Source: Chaetoderma sp. LZ-2023a (Eukaryota > Mollusca > Caudofoveata > Chaetodermatida > Chaetodermatidae). From it: DNA of 64,000 nucleotides. Position 1 is the stretch's first letter. Each line of letters opens with the position of its first letter. Made by a program: the position numbers and the translations under genes. The DNA lies in the NCBI GenBank assembly GCA_034401795.1, contig CM067373.1, forward strand, positions 89,796,996 to 89,860,995, given 5' to 3'. Below are positions 13,267-23,445 of the stretch, in pieces. Under the pieces are notes generated by a model. The model was not told the origin of the DNA. It saw only the letters and a list, made by a program, of their open reading frames with translations, and searched no databases.

Positions 13267-14235
13267 ACTAAATAGCGGCCCAATGGGCCTGTATCGCTCA
13301 CCTGGAACATTGGCATTTCAACTAATCTTACTTAAGTTTTACATCCATCGGTGTCACTTCCAATGACTTTCAGTCAAATGGTTTAATTTTTGAGATATTG
13401 ACAACAATCTCTGGACTGTTTTTATGCATTAGTGGTTTTGAACAATGTTTAAGCGAAATTAGATGATATCAGTGCTAACAACAGCTGATTTCTTAACTGT
13501 CTCACTGCTGCAAGCCAGTTCAGCCAATAATTTCAATTTTCAAAAGCTCTTGACTTGTTGAATATTTTGAAAACAATTCGACTTAAAGTTGTTGGCGGCT
13601 TAAAATCCATCAAATACAAAAATCAAATATGGACACCAAACATGCTATATTTTGATTGGCCCATGGTGTCCAGGTTTGCTGACGGATCAACTTCCCTTGA
13701 ACAAACTTCAATGGCCCTTAGTCCCTAATCATATCTACCAAATTTCGGCCCGATCCTTTCAGCGTTTCTGGAAAAGTTGTTTTCGCTACAACTAGGTCAA
13801 CCAAGATGGCCGCCAACCCATTTGACCAATCAAGTTCCCTTGAACAAACTTGGTTCACCTTTTGCCCTAAATCATATTTCACCAGGTATGCATCAATCCC
13901 ATAAGCGGCTTCGGAGATTTTTATAGACGTTTCTAAAAATCGGCCAAAATCCAAGATGGCCGCAGGCCCAATCGGCTTCGTTTGAACAAACTTGAATCTC
14001 TACACCCTACGGATGCTTCCTGCCAAATATAATTGAAATCGGCCGGGTAGTTCTCCAGAAGAAAACATTAAAAATTTCCCATTGCTTTAGTATGGGAGCT
14101 TTTGGAGGGAAAATGATTCAAGATGGCCGGCAAACCATTTATTCGACAGTTTCGAAAATTTAATATCTGAGCTCAGAATACCCCAAAACACATACAAAAC
14201 CAATTTGGGCCTCAAAATCCATCAAATGAACTTAA
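13267..14235 (+). repeat. 3'-truncated copy of the AAGATGGC-rich repeat
   Basis: It begins GGCCCAATGGGCCTGTATCG and keeps the family order through CCAAGATGGCCGC and GCCAAATATAATTGAAATCG. It stops within the TCAAAATCCATCAAATG block, about half way along the unit, with no terminal hairpin. Confidence 0.8.
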
Positions 14236-15967
14236 GCATCATATTGACCGACCACACTGCGCAAACGTTACACCTACTGTCAAGATTACACTTAGTACAG
14301 CGGAAACAGACATGGTCCTTGAACAGAACCTTTACGAATTTGTGGCACTCGTCACATGATGGCGGGGCTGGCTTGGCCTATAAATAAGCACAAACCTACA
14401 ATTAGCAAGTGGAACGAAACAAACATGGAAGGCAGACAATTAATTTTCAAATATTTTGACCATAAATTAACTGTTAACCCTCCCGCACCCCACCCCGCAA
14501 CATTACAGAAAAGATCGCATTGATTATGACGACAAGAACGAAGCGGGCAATAATACACCCATACACTGATCCTCAAGGATGTATAACGGAACCAGGAATC
14601 ATATCGCATAGCATTCGGGGTATATTTACTAATAAATATAAATTATACTCCTAACGAAGGCCAAAACGATATGTGAAGAAACAACAAAATGTAAACAAAC
14701 TGCTGTAGCACACGGTAAAACCGCAGACCACACATCTAAATCAAGAATTTTTACACCACTGATCATTGCAAACCGATCGTGATAACACGCAAAACTGGAA
14801 AATTCCAAAGTTTTTCTGGTACCAATTAAAGTACGCAGCACCTAGAATCAGATGCATGAATCAATGAACTGGTACTGGTAGTATGGGGTGCAGAATTGCA
14901 TCAGTCTGCAGCTCAGAATATATGTATACAATCGATAAAGCAAAAATCACTTCCTCTCTCATAAAGCATCGCAAAGTATTTGCGTTATTAGTAACAGCCG
15001 GCACTAGCAAAAGCCTTAGCAGGGCATAATTTATCCGGTATCGCATCGCAAAATGTGATGCATTTTACAATACCAGCGATATATTTTTTTTACTGTGTCG
15101 CGCAGATTGCGAAGCGATATAAATTGACAACATTATCTTTAGACTTACTTGTGTTGTTCAGAATTTGGTATTTTGAGTACGAATGGAGAGAAATCCAGCG
15201 TAATTTTAATCAATCCAATCAATAACACGACGTAGTTTGACAATACAATCTTGATTTCCGGGAAAAATCGAAACATTGAGTGAGTTTAGGTCCGTAGCAG
15301 GGTAGCTACTCAAGTTGTAAGCGTAGCGCCTAAACGGTTAGAATTTGTATTCGGGTACATGCTTAAGAGTAGCTATGCGACTCCTCTCCTAAACTCGGTA
15401 TCATATATGTAAGGCTGTCGCTGATTGGTTAAATACTAACAACTAAACCAATAAAAATCTTTGCTATATTATTTTATAATATATACACGTATCAGCCATT
15501 TTGAGACTTGTTTCTCGCTCGCAGCGTGAAATATGATTGTGTAATTTTTGGCGTATATTTTGAGATTGTGATATTATTTCGAGTTGATTACCAAGTCTAT
15601 CGTCAATTAAATGTGCATCTAAACAGATAATATATTGCTATATGGTTCCCAATTCATATCTACTACCGCATTCAAAGTCGCTACCATAAACCAGTCTGAA
15701 GAACATACCGCAGCGATACGCAGGTAATTTTTGTTTTAGATACAGATCTGCGATCTATGGCAAGTGTACTATTCTACCATACAAACAAACATGTTCCCCG
15801 CTGAATTATTTTAATATATGTTTGAAAATAAAAATAAAAATAATGAGATGGCTTCTTTGTGTAAAAATACCTAGCATGAATGAGCAATTTTTCTTGGCTG
15901 AAATGATACCATTTGTCCCACCTGAAGCCATCATTATTGTACAAAGCTTCTACATACAGTTGCTGAA
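14236..15967. other. No recognisable gene or repeat
   Basis: About 1.7 kb of AT-rich sequence with only short unrelated open frames on both strands. None shows protein motifs, splice-bounded exons or similarity to elsewhere in the window. Confidence 0.4.
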
Positions 15968-16223
15968 TGTATCAATTGATGGCAAAGAAAGAGTTCTGAC
16001 TCTGACAGAATGTCTCAGGCCTGACTGAGTACAGTTACAGATTAAATACAGTACACTTGCTTATCAGACAGTTGACTCTGTTTTAAGTTATCCAGGTGTC
16101 ATGATCAAATATGAGAGTTAACTGTCTGATAAGTAAGTGTACTGTATAATCTGTAACTGTACTCACAGTCAGACCCGAGACTTGCTGTCAGTCAGAACTC
16201 TTTCTTTGCCACCAATTGATACA
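15968..16223. repeat. Long imperfect hairpin with 110-bp arms
   Basis: The left arm (15968-16079), starting TGTATCAATTGATGGCAAAG, pairs with the right arm (16114-16223) over about 110 bases with few mismatches and small gaps. The loop is about 34 bases. Shared blocks include AAAGAAAGAGTTCTGACT and GTACAGTTACAGATTA. Either a foldback MITE or an inverted duplication could produce this. Confidence 0.9.
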
Positions 16224-16626
16224 TGGCTCTGTTCAGTTGATTGGCAAAACAGTGTATAACTAGTCTATCATGATACAAACAACAAAGCATAATTGCTGTC
16301 ATATCCACAGTATTGTGGATTTTTATTATAATCATCATTAATATAAAGATTTTAGTTTCAAGTTTACAACAATTTATTATTAAAGCTTAGAAATGGGCAA
16401 ACATGATTATATGCTTAGTTGAGTTTATTATTGTTTTGTTTCCTGCGCCCATCCAAACACCATATCTTAACAAATTTACCGTGAGTAACAAATATTGTAA
16501 TTGCTACACAAAATTTGGCACCTGCTAACACAAGTTTCAATTTGCATAGAAATGTCCGCTACGCAAAAATTTTACACTAAATTATGCCCTGCTTAGGCTT
16601 AAGTCCTAAGGTTGTTACGTCTTAAG

Positions 16627-17189
16627 GTTGGGAATTGGTATTATTGTTTGTGATTGATGACTGGATTTATATACTAACCAATGATCAAATAATGATTGAC
16701 GATAACAGGTTCTCACTCTTTACCTATTCTGAACAGAGTAATTATAGCACGTTCAAGGATAATTACCCCTTTCAGATCAAGTCGCAGTCACAATTTAAGA
16801 AATAATCTGTTGGCTATTTTTGGGGCTGGTTTGAATGGAAGCTGTTGCTGCCTTAGGTCGCAATGGCTCCCAGTCAGGCAAGTTTCAAAATATTCAACAT
16901 GCTATTGGTATGGTTGCTTTGAAATTAACATACTATTTCAGTGCTGAATTGAATTAATGTATATTTCAGCGCTGAAAGAATTAATGCCGTAGACACCAAA
17001 CGTCCCACACATGCGTCTGTGAAACGTGATGTCATATGCCTGTATGTTGAACAGCGTCTATCAATGTGTTTGTGTCATTACGTACTCTGCATTAGTGTTG
17101 GGAATTGGTACTATTTTTGTGATCGATGATTGTTTTTATATACTAACCAATGATCAATTAATGATTGATGATAACAGGTTCTCATTTTT
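16627..17189 (+). repeat. Pair of direct repeats of about 90 bp
   Basis: GTTGGGAATTGGTA, TATACTAACCAATGATCAA and GATAACAGGTTCTCA occur in the same order at 16627-16719 and 17099-17189, with substitutions. They bracket a copy of the GTTGCTGCC palindromic repeat (16806-16945). Confidence 0.8.
16806..16945 (+). repeat. Partial GTTGCTGCC palindromic repeat
   Basis: GGAAGCTGTTGCTGCCTTAG, then GTTTCAAAATATTCAACATG and ATGGTTGCTTTGAAATT, follow the order of the 59-62 kb array. The tail with the ACACACG block is missing. Confidence 0.65.
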
Positions 17190-17423
17190 ACTTTTAGTAA
17201 CTCACCCACAATTCTTATTTATTGCAATTTGACACTTGACCCATCTCATCCAGTGTATCCACTGGTTAGATGGTGTTATATACAATTAAATCACGATAAT
17301 AACCAATATTACAGCCAAAGAGAGAAATCTATTCAGTCCTCCAAATGACCCCAATAACCTCCCTCTCTTCAGTAGTTCCCTTGCCTTATTTCCTCCCTGT
17401 CCATATTCCCACTAACCTGACCC

Positions 17424-18491
17424 ATGCCCGCTAAATTCCCTTGCTCATCCTGTGGGAAACCTGTTAAAAATAATCAGAGAGCACTATTATGTGACTTATG
17501 TAGCACATGGATTCATCTAAGTTGCTCCAAATTAACAACATCTGACTATCGCAACCTCGAAGCTGACGACACCTGCTGGTGGTGTACCAACTGCAACAAG
17601 TCACTTTTCCCGTACAATCATTACAATGCCAAGACAGACTTCACACTGGCTGTTCTAAATCCATACTATAACCTTACTACCACTGAGGCTACTGACGACA
17701 AAAAACCCACTCTAAACCCATTCGAATTAATCCTATCCCAATTTAACCATGCTGACACTAGAAATGATCTAAATATATCTGCACCAACCTGTGAATACAT
17801 CCTCCCAAAAACATTCAATGACAACCTACTAGGAAACAAAGAACACATAGCCTTCTCACTTCTATTTATCAACATGCAATCTCTCATGGGGAACATCGAC
17901 AAGTTACACGGTCTCCTAGATATGAGTGCACATGAATTTGGAATTATTGGAATTACAGAGACATGTATACATGCAAATTCACCTACTAACCTTATCAATA
18001 TAAAGAACTACACATTTGTTGAAAAGCACAAAACGACGGGCAGGGGAGGTGGTGTAGGTATGCATGTTAAAGAAAATGTCAAATTCATTGAGCGAAATGA
18101 CCTTTCTAATATTGAAGAACATATTCAAACAATGTTTATCAAAATCCAAACACTGAAAGGAAAAAACAAAATTGTAGGTACAATTTATAAATCACCTAAA
18201 GGCGATGAGGAACGTCTTATTGAACTATTAGGAAAAACTTTGGCAACTATTCAAAAGGAAAACATAACTGTCAACCTCATGGGTGACTACAATATTGACC
18301 TGATGAGACAAACTTGCTTTCATACACAAAACTTTATAAACTTACTAAATGCTCATTCATTCTACCCAGCCATTACAAAACCGACTAGAACAGGTGATGT
18401 TTCGGCCACAATTATTGATAATATATTCAGCAATAACATTAACTTCAGTAATAAATCGGAGGTAGGAATTCTCGTTACTGACACATCAGAC
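17424..18491 (+). pseudogene. Retrotransposon 1 fragment: PHD finger and most of the endonuclease
   Basis: The ATG at 17424 begins MPAKFPCSSCGKPV. Cysteine and histidine spacing (CSSC, LLCDLC, TWIHLSC, WWCTNC; residues about 7-59) is that of a PHD-type C4HC3 finger. From about residue 145 the APE-type nuclease follows: FINMQSL, GITET (catalytic Glu), GRGGGVGM, TIYKSP, GDYNIDL (catalytic Asp/Asn) and IDNIFSNN. Such nucleases nick target DNA to prime reverse transcription. The frame is cut by the hAT element exactly at the first two residues of the nuclease SDH motif. The start matches that of the second copy at 59115. Confidence 0.9.
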
Positions 18492-20028
18492 TAGGGTTGC
18501 ACGATTATTCACTTTTCATAATCGCGATCATTTAAGAAAAATAATCGCGATCATACGATTAATCATGAACTATATTAACTACGTCAATGCTGTAAGATTA
18601 TGGGTTAGGCACATGGGTATACATACATGGACAGAATACCCCTGTTGCTGATTGCAAACAAAGGAATGTATCAAGATTTTTCTAGACAGAAAACCGAAGG
18701 TACCGTATTTCGTTTAATTGTAGCCTATGCTCTAATAGAAGTCCACCACCTAACTTTGATATATGAGCTCCAATGATTTCTTAGCAGTTTCAAAATGGCA
18801 AAACTCTGTATTAGAAGCCCACCCCTAACTCAGCAGATAATTTTTAAGAATAGCGTGTATAATAATAACAATCGTGTCACAGGGTGTGTCTACTTCAGAC
18901 CGATCTCTGCCATGATACATTTCCGGCCCCTCTAGAAGTCAATACAGGTCTCGGATTTGTAAATCTTGACCACCTATTAGATTAATACTAATAGTAGGCC
19001 ACGTATGTTCAAGATATAATAAAGTTTATTCCACACTTTTGTAGTTAAAATGCGCTTAAAACAGTCGTTGCGTGATTAAATAGCTTCCTTATAAATATAT
19101 TTCAAGACCAAATTTATGTACCAAACAAGTACGGGAGAAAATGTGCATCATTTTTGTAATGCCGATCAACATTAAATGATCCAAATTGAATTATTATGAA
19201 CAACATTATAGTCGGCTTCTTAAGTTGGCGAGCCAGCGGCTCTTTTGCGATGGGAGGCGGCGTGTTCTCGCGAGACATACGCTAACGGGAGTTTATCAAA
19301 CGGGTACCCGTTATTCAGATCAGTATAATACTCGGTTCCTATCGCGCAATGATAATATATAGAAATTCCCGAGTTCCGAGTCCCCGATTCCAGAATATTT
19401 ATATCCGAGTACTCGCTCTAAATAAACTCTTCAAATCATGTGATTTGTATTTTTTTCGCGACGCCATTTTATATCAAATTGTGGATTAATTTTGATGTAA
19501 TAAAGGACCTTTATTAAAGGATACGCAATATTTAGGCGCTCAAATCAAATAATTTCACTTCCCCGGTGAAGTTTTGAGGTATACATTAAACATAGGCAGG
19601 CGTAGGTGGTGAGAATTTTTACGTGGGAAAATGCGTTGAATTTCTGTGGTATCAGTTCTAAAACTTTTTTGGGAAAACTGTTAGCGCATAACTATTCAGA
19701 GAATGGGGAACGCGGGATAAGCGTGTGTGATTACAACAACAATGACAAATAGTGACCAAGTGAACAATCTTTATTCATCTAAAACTAATCATGAGTCAAA
19801 ACAAATAAATCAGTTATGTATTTATTTAGTTTATTTAATCATTCACACATTCGGCTGATAGCCGGATGTTTGGTTCCAGTAACGCGAGCAGAGTTTCACA
19901 AGTGTAAAAGTGTCTTGACAAAATTTCAACATGGCGATTATACGATTATTTCATTTTATAATCGTCCACGATCATTTTGAATTATATAATCGCGATTAAT
20001 CGAATAATCGAAAAATCGTGCAACCCTA
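18492..20028. mobile_element. Non-autonomous hAT element with perfect 8-bp target duplication
   Basis: The 1,537-bp element starts TAGGGTTGCACGATT and ends with its complement AATCGTGCAACCCTA. The 8-bp target duplication CATCAGAC is at 18484-18491 and 20029-20036. The ends are rich in ATAATCGCGAT motifs. Eight-bp duplications and such ends define the hAT superfamily. There is no transposase frame. Part of the interior (about 19225-19600) is shared with the neighbouring element at 20466-21413. Confidence 0.93.
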
Positions 20029-20036
20029 CATCAGAC

Positions 20037-20465
20037 CACCTACCAATTTTTCTTCTCGAAAGACAGCTGACTTGCACAAAGCCATTCAAATATGAAAAAA
20101 TTAAATGCAGAGAAATAAATCAGGTCAATATTGAACAATTTAAAAAATGCATGTCTGAGGTGGATTGGCATGCAGTCACAGACATACAGTGCTGCGAAAA
20201 TGCCTACACCAAGTTCCACGAAATTTGCACGCACATCTTCGAAAACAGCTTTCACATGAAAAAAAAGAAAAAATTTAAACACAACCCGACTAAACCATGG
20301 ATAACAACTGGACTGATAGCTGCCTGTCATAAAAAACATAAACTTTATTTGATGTTTATCAAATGTCAAACAAAGCATAATGAACAGAAATTCAAGAAAT
20401 ACAGAAACAAGTTGGACCAAATAATCAAAACAGCAAAAAAACTTAGTACCATAACAAATTTGAAC
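20037..20465 (+). pseudogene. Retrotransposon 1 fragment: end of endonuclease and linker to RT
   Basis: Beginning inside the right-hand target duplication, the frame resumes with the SDH motif and HLPIFLLERQ, completing the nuclease motif set. A lysine-rich linker follows (MKKKKKFKHNPTKPW, ITTGLIAACHKKHKLY), typical of the stretch between endonuclease and RT in this type of LINE. It is cut at 20465 by the second DNA element. Confidence 0.85.
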
Positions 20466-21413
20466 TACCGTACTTTCTCGACTAAAGGCCGCCCTCGAAT
20501 ATAGGACGATGTCCCAAATTTGACCAAAATCCGCCCAAAAAACTCTTGTATTCAAGTATAAGACGCTGTTAAATTTAGAAAAAACGTACCTTTAAAAAAT
20601 CGAAAATTGGTATCAAAAATAACCATCAATCCGGTCATGTTTAATGCATGACTAAAAATGTGCATGATGTTAGAGAAATTATTAAATAGGACCGCCTAAA
20701 TATCGTGTATCTTCAATAAAGATTGTTTATTACATCAAAATCAATCTAATTTTGGCATAAAATGTCTCCTTGAAAACATCGAAATCGTGTGATAGAAACA
20801 GATTGTAATGGCTCTTTTGCGTTTGGAGGCGCTGTGTGATCTTATGCGCTAACGGGAGTTGGTTATCTGGCTCTTTTGTGATTGGAGGCGCTGTGTAATC
20901 TTATGCGCTAACGGGAGTTGGTTATCAAACAGGTACGGGAACATTCAGTTCCTATCGCGCAATGATGATATAAAGCAATTTCCGAGTTCCGAGTCCAGAA
21001 TATTTATATCCGAGTACTCGCTCTAATTAGAATAAAGATCTTTTGCGATTGGAGGCGAATCACGTGATTTATACACGTATCTTTTCTCGACGCCATTTTA
21101 TGTCAAACTCTGGATTAATTTTGATTTAATAAGTGATATGTATTAAAGAATAAGCAATATTTAGGCGCCCCAATTTAATAATTTCACTTCCGCTTGGTGT
21201 TTTTGGAGTATACATTAAACATAGTCGTCAGGCGGCGTGAATTGTCTAGGGTAACATTTAGTTCAATTTCCGTGGTATAATCCGTGACTTTTTAAGAAAA
21301 ATTTCGAGCCAAAAATGTGGGGAAGGAATGTTCTCGATTATAGTACGCACCCCCCTTTCTAGTACATGTGTTTTGACCAAAAAACTGCGTCCTTTAGTCG
21401 AGTTTTAACGGTA
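20466..21413. mobile_element. Second DNA element inserted in retrotransposon 1
   Basis: The left end TACCGTACTTTCTCGACTAA is mirrored at the right end (reverse complement TACCGTTAAAACTCGACTAA). The flanks show TA at both ends; TAC is also possible, since with TAC the retrotransposon frame would rejoin. The interior contains an inverted pair (about 20640-20790 and 21060-21235) and a 59-bp tandem duplication (20812-20929). No transposase is visible. TA duplication would suggest the Tc1/mariner group, but this is unproven. Confidence 0.8.
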
Positions 21414-22898
21414 TACAAGAATGACATAAATGAAACATGGAAAATAATTAAATCAATTTTGAATAAAAATAACCGCAAAGCGCAACAAAAACAATTTCTT
21501 TATAATAACAAGATAATAACTGATGATTTAGAAATTGCAACAGGATTCAATGACTATTTTTTTATTATAGGTCCAACACTTTCAGAAAAAATCAAATCAA
21601 CATCCTCTAATAAATATAGTGATTATCTCACAGGCGACTATCAATCCTCTTTTTTCGCTAACCCGGTCACAAATGAAGAAATTTTTAGCATTCTTAACAA
21701 ACTAAACACTGCAAAAGGTGCTGGCTTGGATGGTTTCAAGTGGAGTATTTTCAAACACTGCACGTTAGCGCTACTAATACCCCTTAACCACATCTGTAAC
21801 TTATCTTTCACTCAAGGCATATTTCCATCAAAATTAAAAGCAGCACGAGTAACACCTATATACAAAGCAAAGGATTCATCTAATTTCACAAACTATAGAC
21901 CTGTCTCAATACTTCCACTTTTCTCCAAATTAATGGAACGACTTATGTACAATCGGCTTATCAGCTACTTAGATAAAAAGTCAATCCTCTATACATTCCG
22001 TGAAAAACATTCAACAATGCTAGCACTAATTGACATGACAGAAAAAATAATAGAATCAATTGAAAAGAAAAAGCACATAATAGGCATTTTTTTAGATCTT
22101 TCAAAAGCTTTTGACACTATCAGTCATAAAATCCTACTAGAAAAACTTGCCTATTATGGAATCCGAGGAAGTGCACTCATCTGGTTTGAAAGGTATCTAA
22201 GTGACAGAACGCAATGTGTGCAATTCAATGCAACTTGCTCTGAAAATAGGAGACTAACTTGCGGTGTCCCTCAGGGGTCCATCCTTGGCCCTCTGCTGTT
22301 CCTCTTGTATATGAACAATCTGCCTAACATATGCAAACATATGTCACTAACACTATTTGCTGATGACACCAATGCCTTTTGCTCTGACGAAGACATAGCT
22401 ACATTATATAAAAATGAAAATAAGGAAATGGAAGAAATTACTAACTGGTTTTCACTAAATAAATTAACACTAAATGTGGATAAAACAAACGATATGGTAT
22501 TTTCAAAATCTTGAGAATTAATAAATAAAGAGGTTCCAAAATTGTACATTAGCAATAAGGAAATTGAAGAGGCCCCTTATGCAAGGTTCCTAGGAGTATA
22601 TTTAGATAAAAACTTGACCTGGGCCAAACAAATCGAAACAGTTACAGCAAAAGTAGCAAGAGGAATAGGTGTCATCCAAAGACTAAAACCATATATGACA
22701 CAGGCCACGGTTAAAACACTGTACAGCACCTTGATCCTCCCGCACCTCACTTACTGCAATGATGTTTGGACTAACACCTACAAAAACAGAATATCCAAAA
22801 TTCAGTCTCCAAAAAAAGCATCAAACTATTTTCTAGGCCAGCAGAGGGCCAAAACATGTTCAAAGCAGAAAAATTGCTTAAGCTCACCGACATAGGAA
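21414..22898 (+). pseudogene. Retrotransposon 1 fragment: reverse transcriptase
   Basis: RT motifs appear in order: GAGLDGFKW, ARVTPIYKAKDSSNFTNYRP, IFLDLSKAFDTISHKILL, GVPQGSILGPLLFLLY and LFADDTNAF, the last holding the catalytic FADD. The thumb region follows (LTLNVDKTN, FLGVYLDKNLTW, LPHLTYCNDVW). A TGA stop falls after FSKS near 22513, where the second copy has a sense codon. The frame then continues to about 22850, where a shift moves the remaining coding into another frame. Confidence 0.92.
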
Positions 22899-23167
22899 AA
22901 TCTCAAATGATAACTATTGTCAAAGACTTCCACCACGACACTTTACCCAAATCTATAACCCCATTCTTTATAAACAATATTAACATCCACCAACATAACA
23001 CTAGAAGCAGATATAAACTACATGAGCAATACACACGGACACACATAGGAAAACACCGAATATCATTTGCAGCCACTAAACAATGGAACAACACAAAACA
23101 GGAAACACGTGAGAAAATTCTATCAACAAAATTGTGCAAGAAAACAATAAAAAAACTACTTGATTAA
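22856..23167 (+). pseudogene. Retrotransposon 1 fragment: carboxy-terminal region
   Basis: In a shifted frame: LLKLTDIGKSQM, FHHDTLPKSITPFF, HNTRSRYKLHEQYTRT, GKHRISFAATKQWN. This is the LINE carboxy-terminal region ending in an asparagine/tryptophan motif. Retrotransposon 2 has the equivalent at 56205-55834. It ends with a TAA at 23165. Confidence 0.85.
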
Positions 23168-23445
23168 CACATACTAGTATTATCCAACTCATGCAGTACA
23201 GCTCAAAAATGGCACGACTCATCTACAGAACAAGGTAAAAAATGCTGTTTTATAATCGTGCATAATTGGATCCTAAGACATTGCTGTCTAATAGGACAGC
23301 GATGTCTATCGGTCCAAATAGTTTTATAGTATTTGACAGAAAATTTTTCTATCTATATAACATGCTTCTTTTCTTGTTTTGAAAAAACTATTGACCTGCT
23401 ACTAATACTGATGCTACTTCTGCTGCTACTACTACTAGAATTATG

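Larger units (their letters stand above)
17424..23445 (+). mobile_element. Non-LTR retrotransposon 1 (PHD finger, APE endonuclease, RT), broken by two DNA transposons
   Basis: A nearly full-length LINE, inactive here. Coding order is PHD-type zinc finger, APE-like endonuclease, then reverse transcriptase with a carboxy-terminal region. This resembles CR1/L2/Rex-like LINEs in domain order and FADD motif. It is split at 18491 by a hAT element and at 20465 by another inverted-repeat element. An in-frame TGA near 22513 and a frameshift near 22850 add further damage. The 3' end probably lies in the CTACTACTACTAG-rich tract near 23440. A relative with the same domains lies on the minus strand at 55834-59115. 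Confidence 0.9.

Noticed and set aside
14352..15046. Three minus-strand frames of 61-85 aa in a row as exons of a membrane protein
   Set aside because: Cysteine- and leucine-rich by chance in AT-rich DNA; no consistent splice sites, motifs or second copy.
20040..20555. 171-aa minus-strand frame over retrotransposon 1
   Set aside because: It is a shadow of the LINE coding strand.
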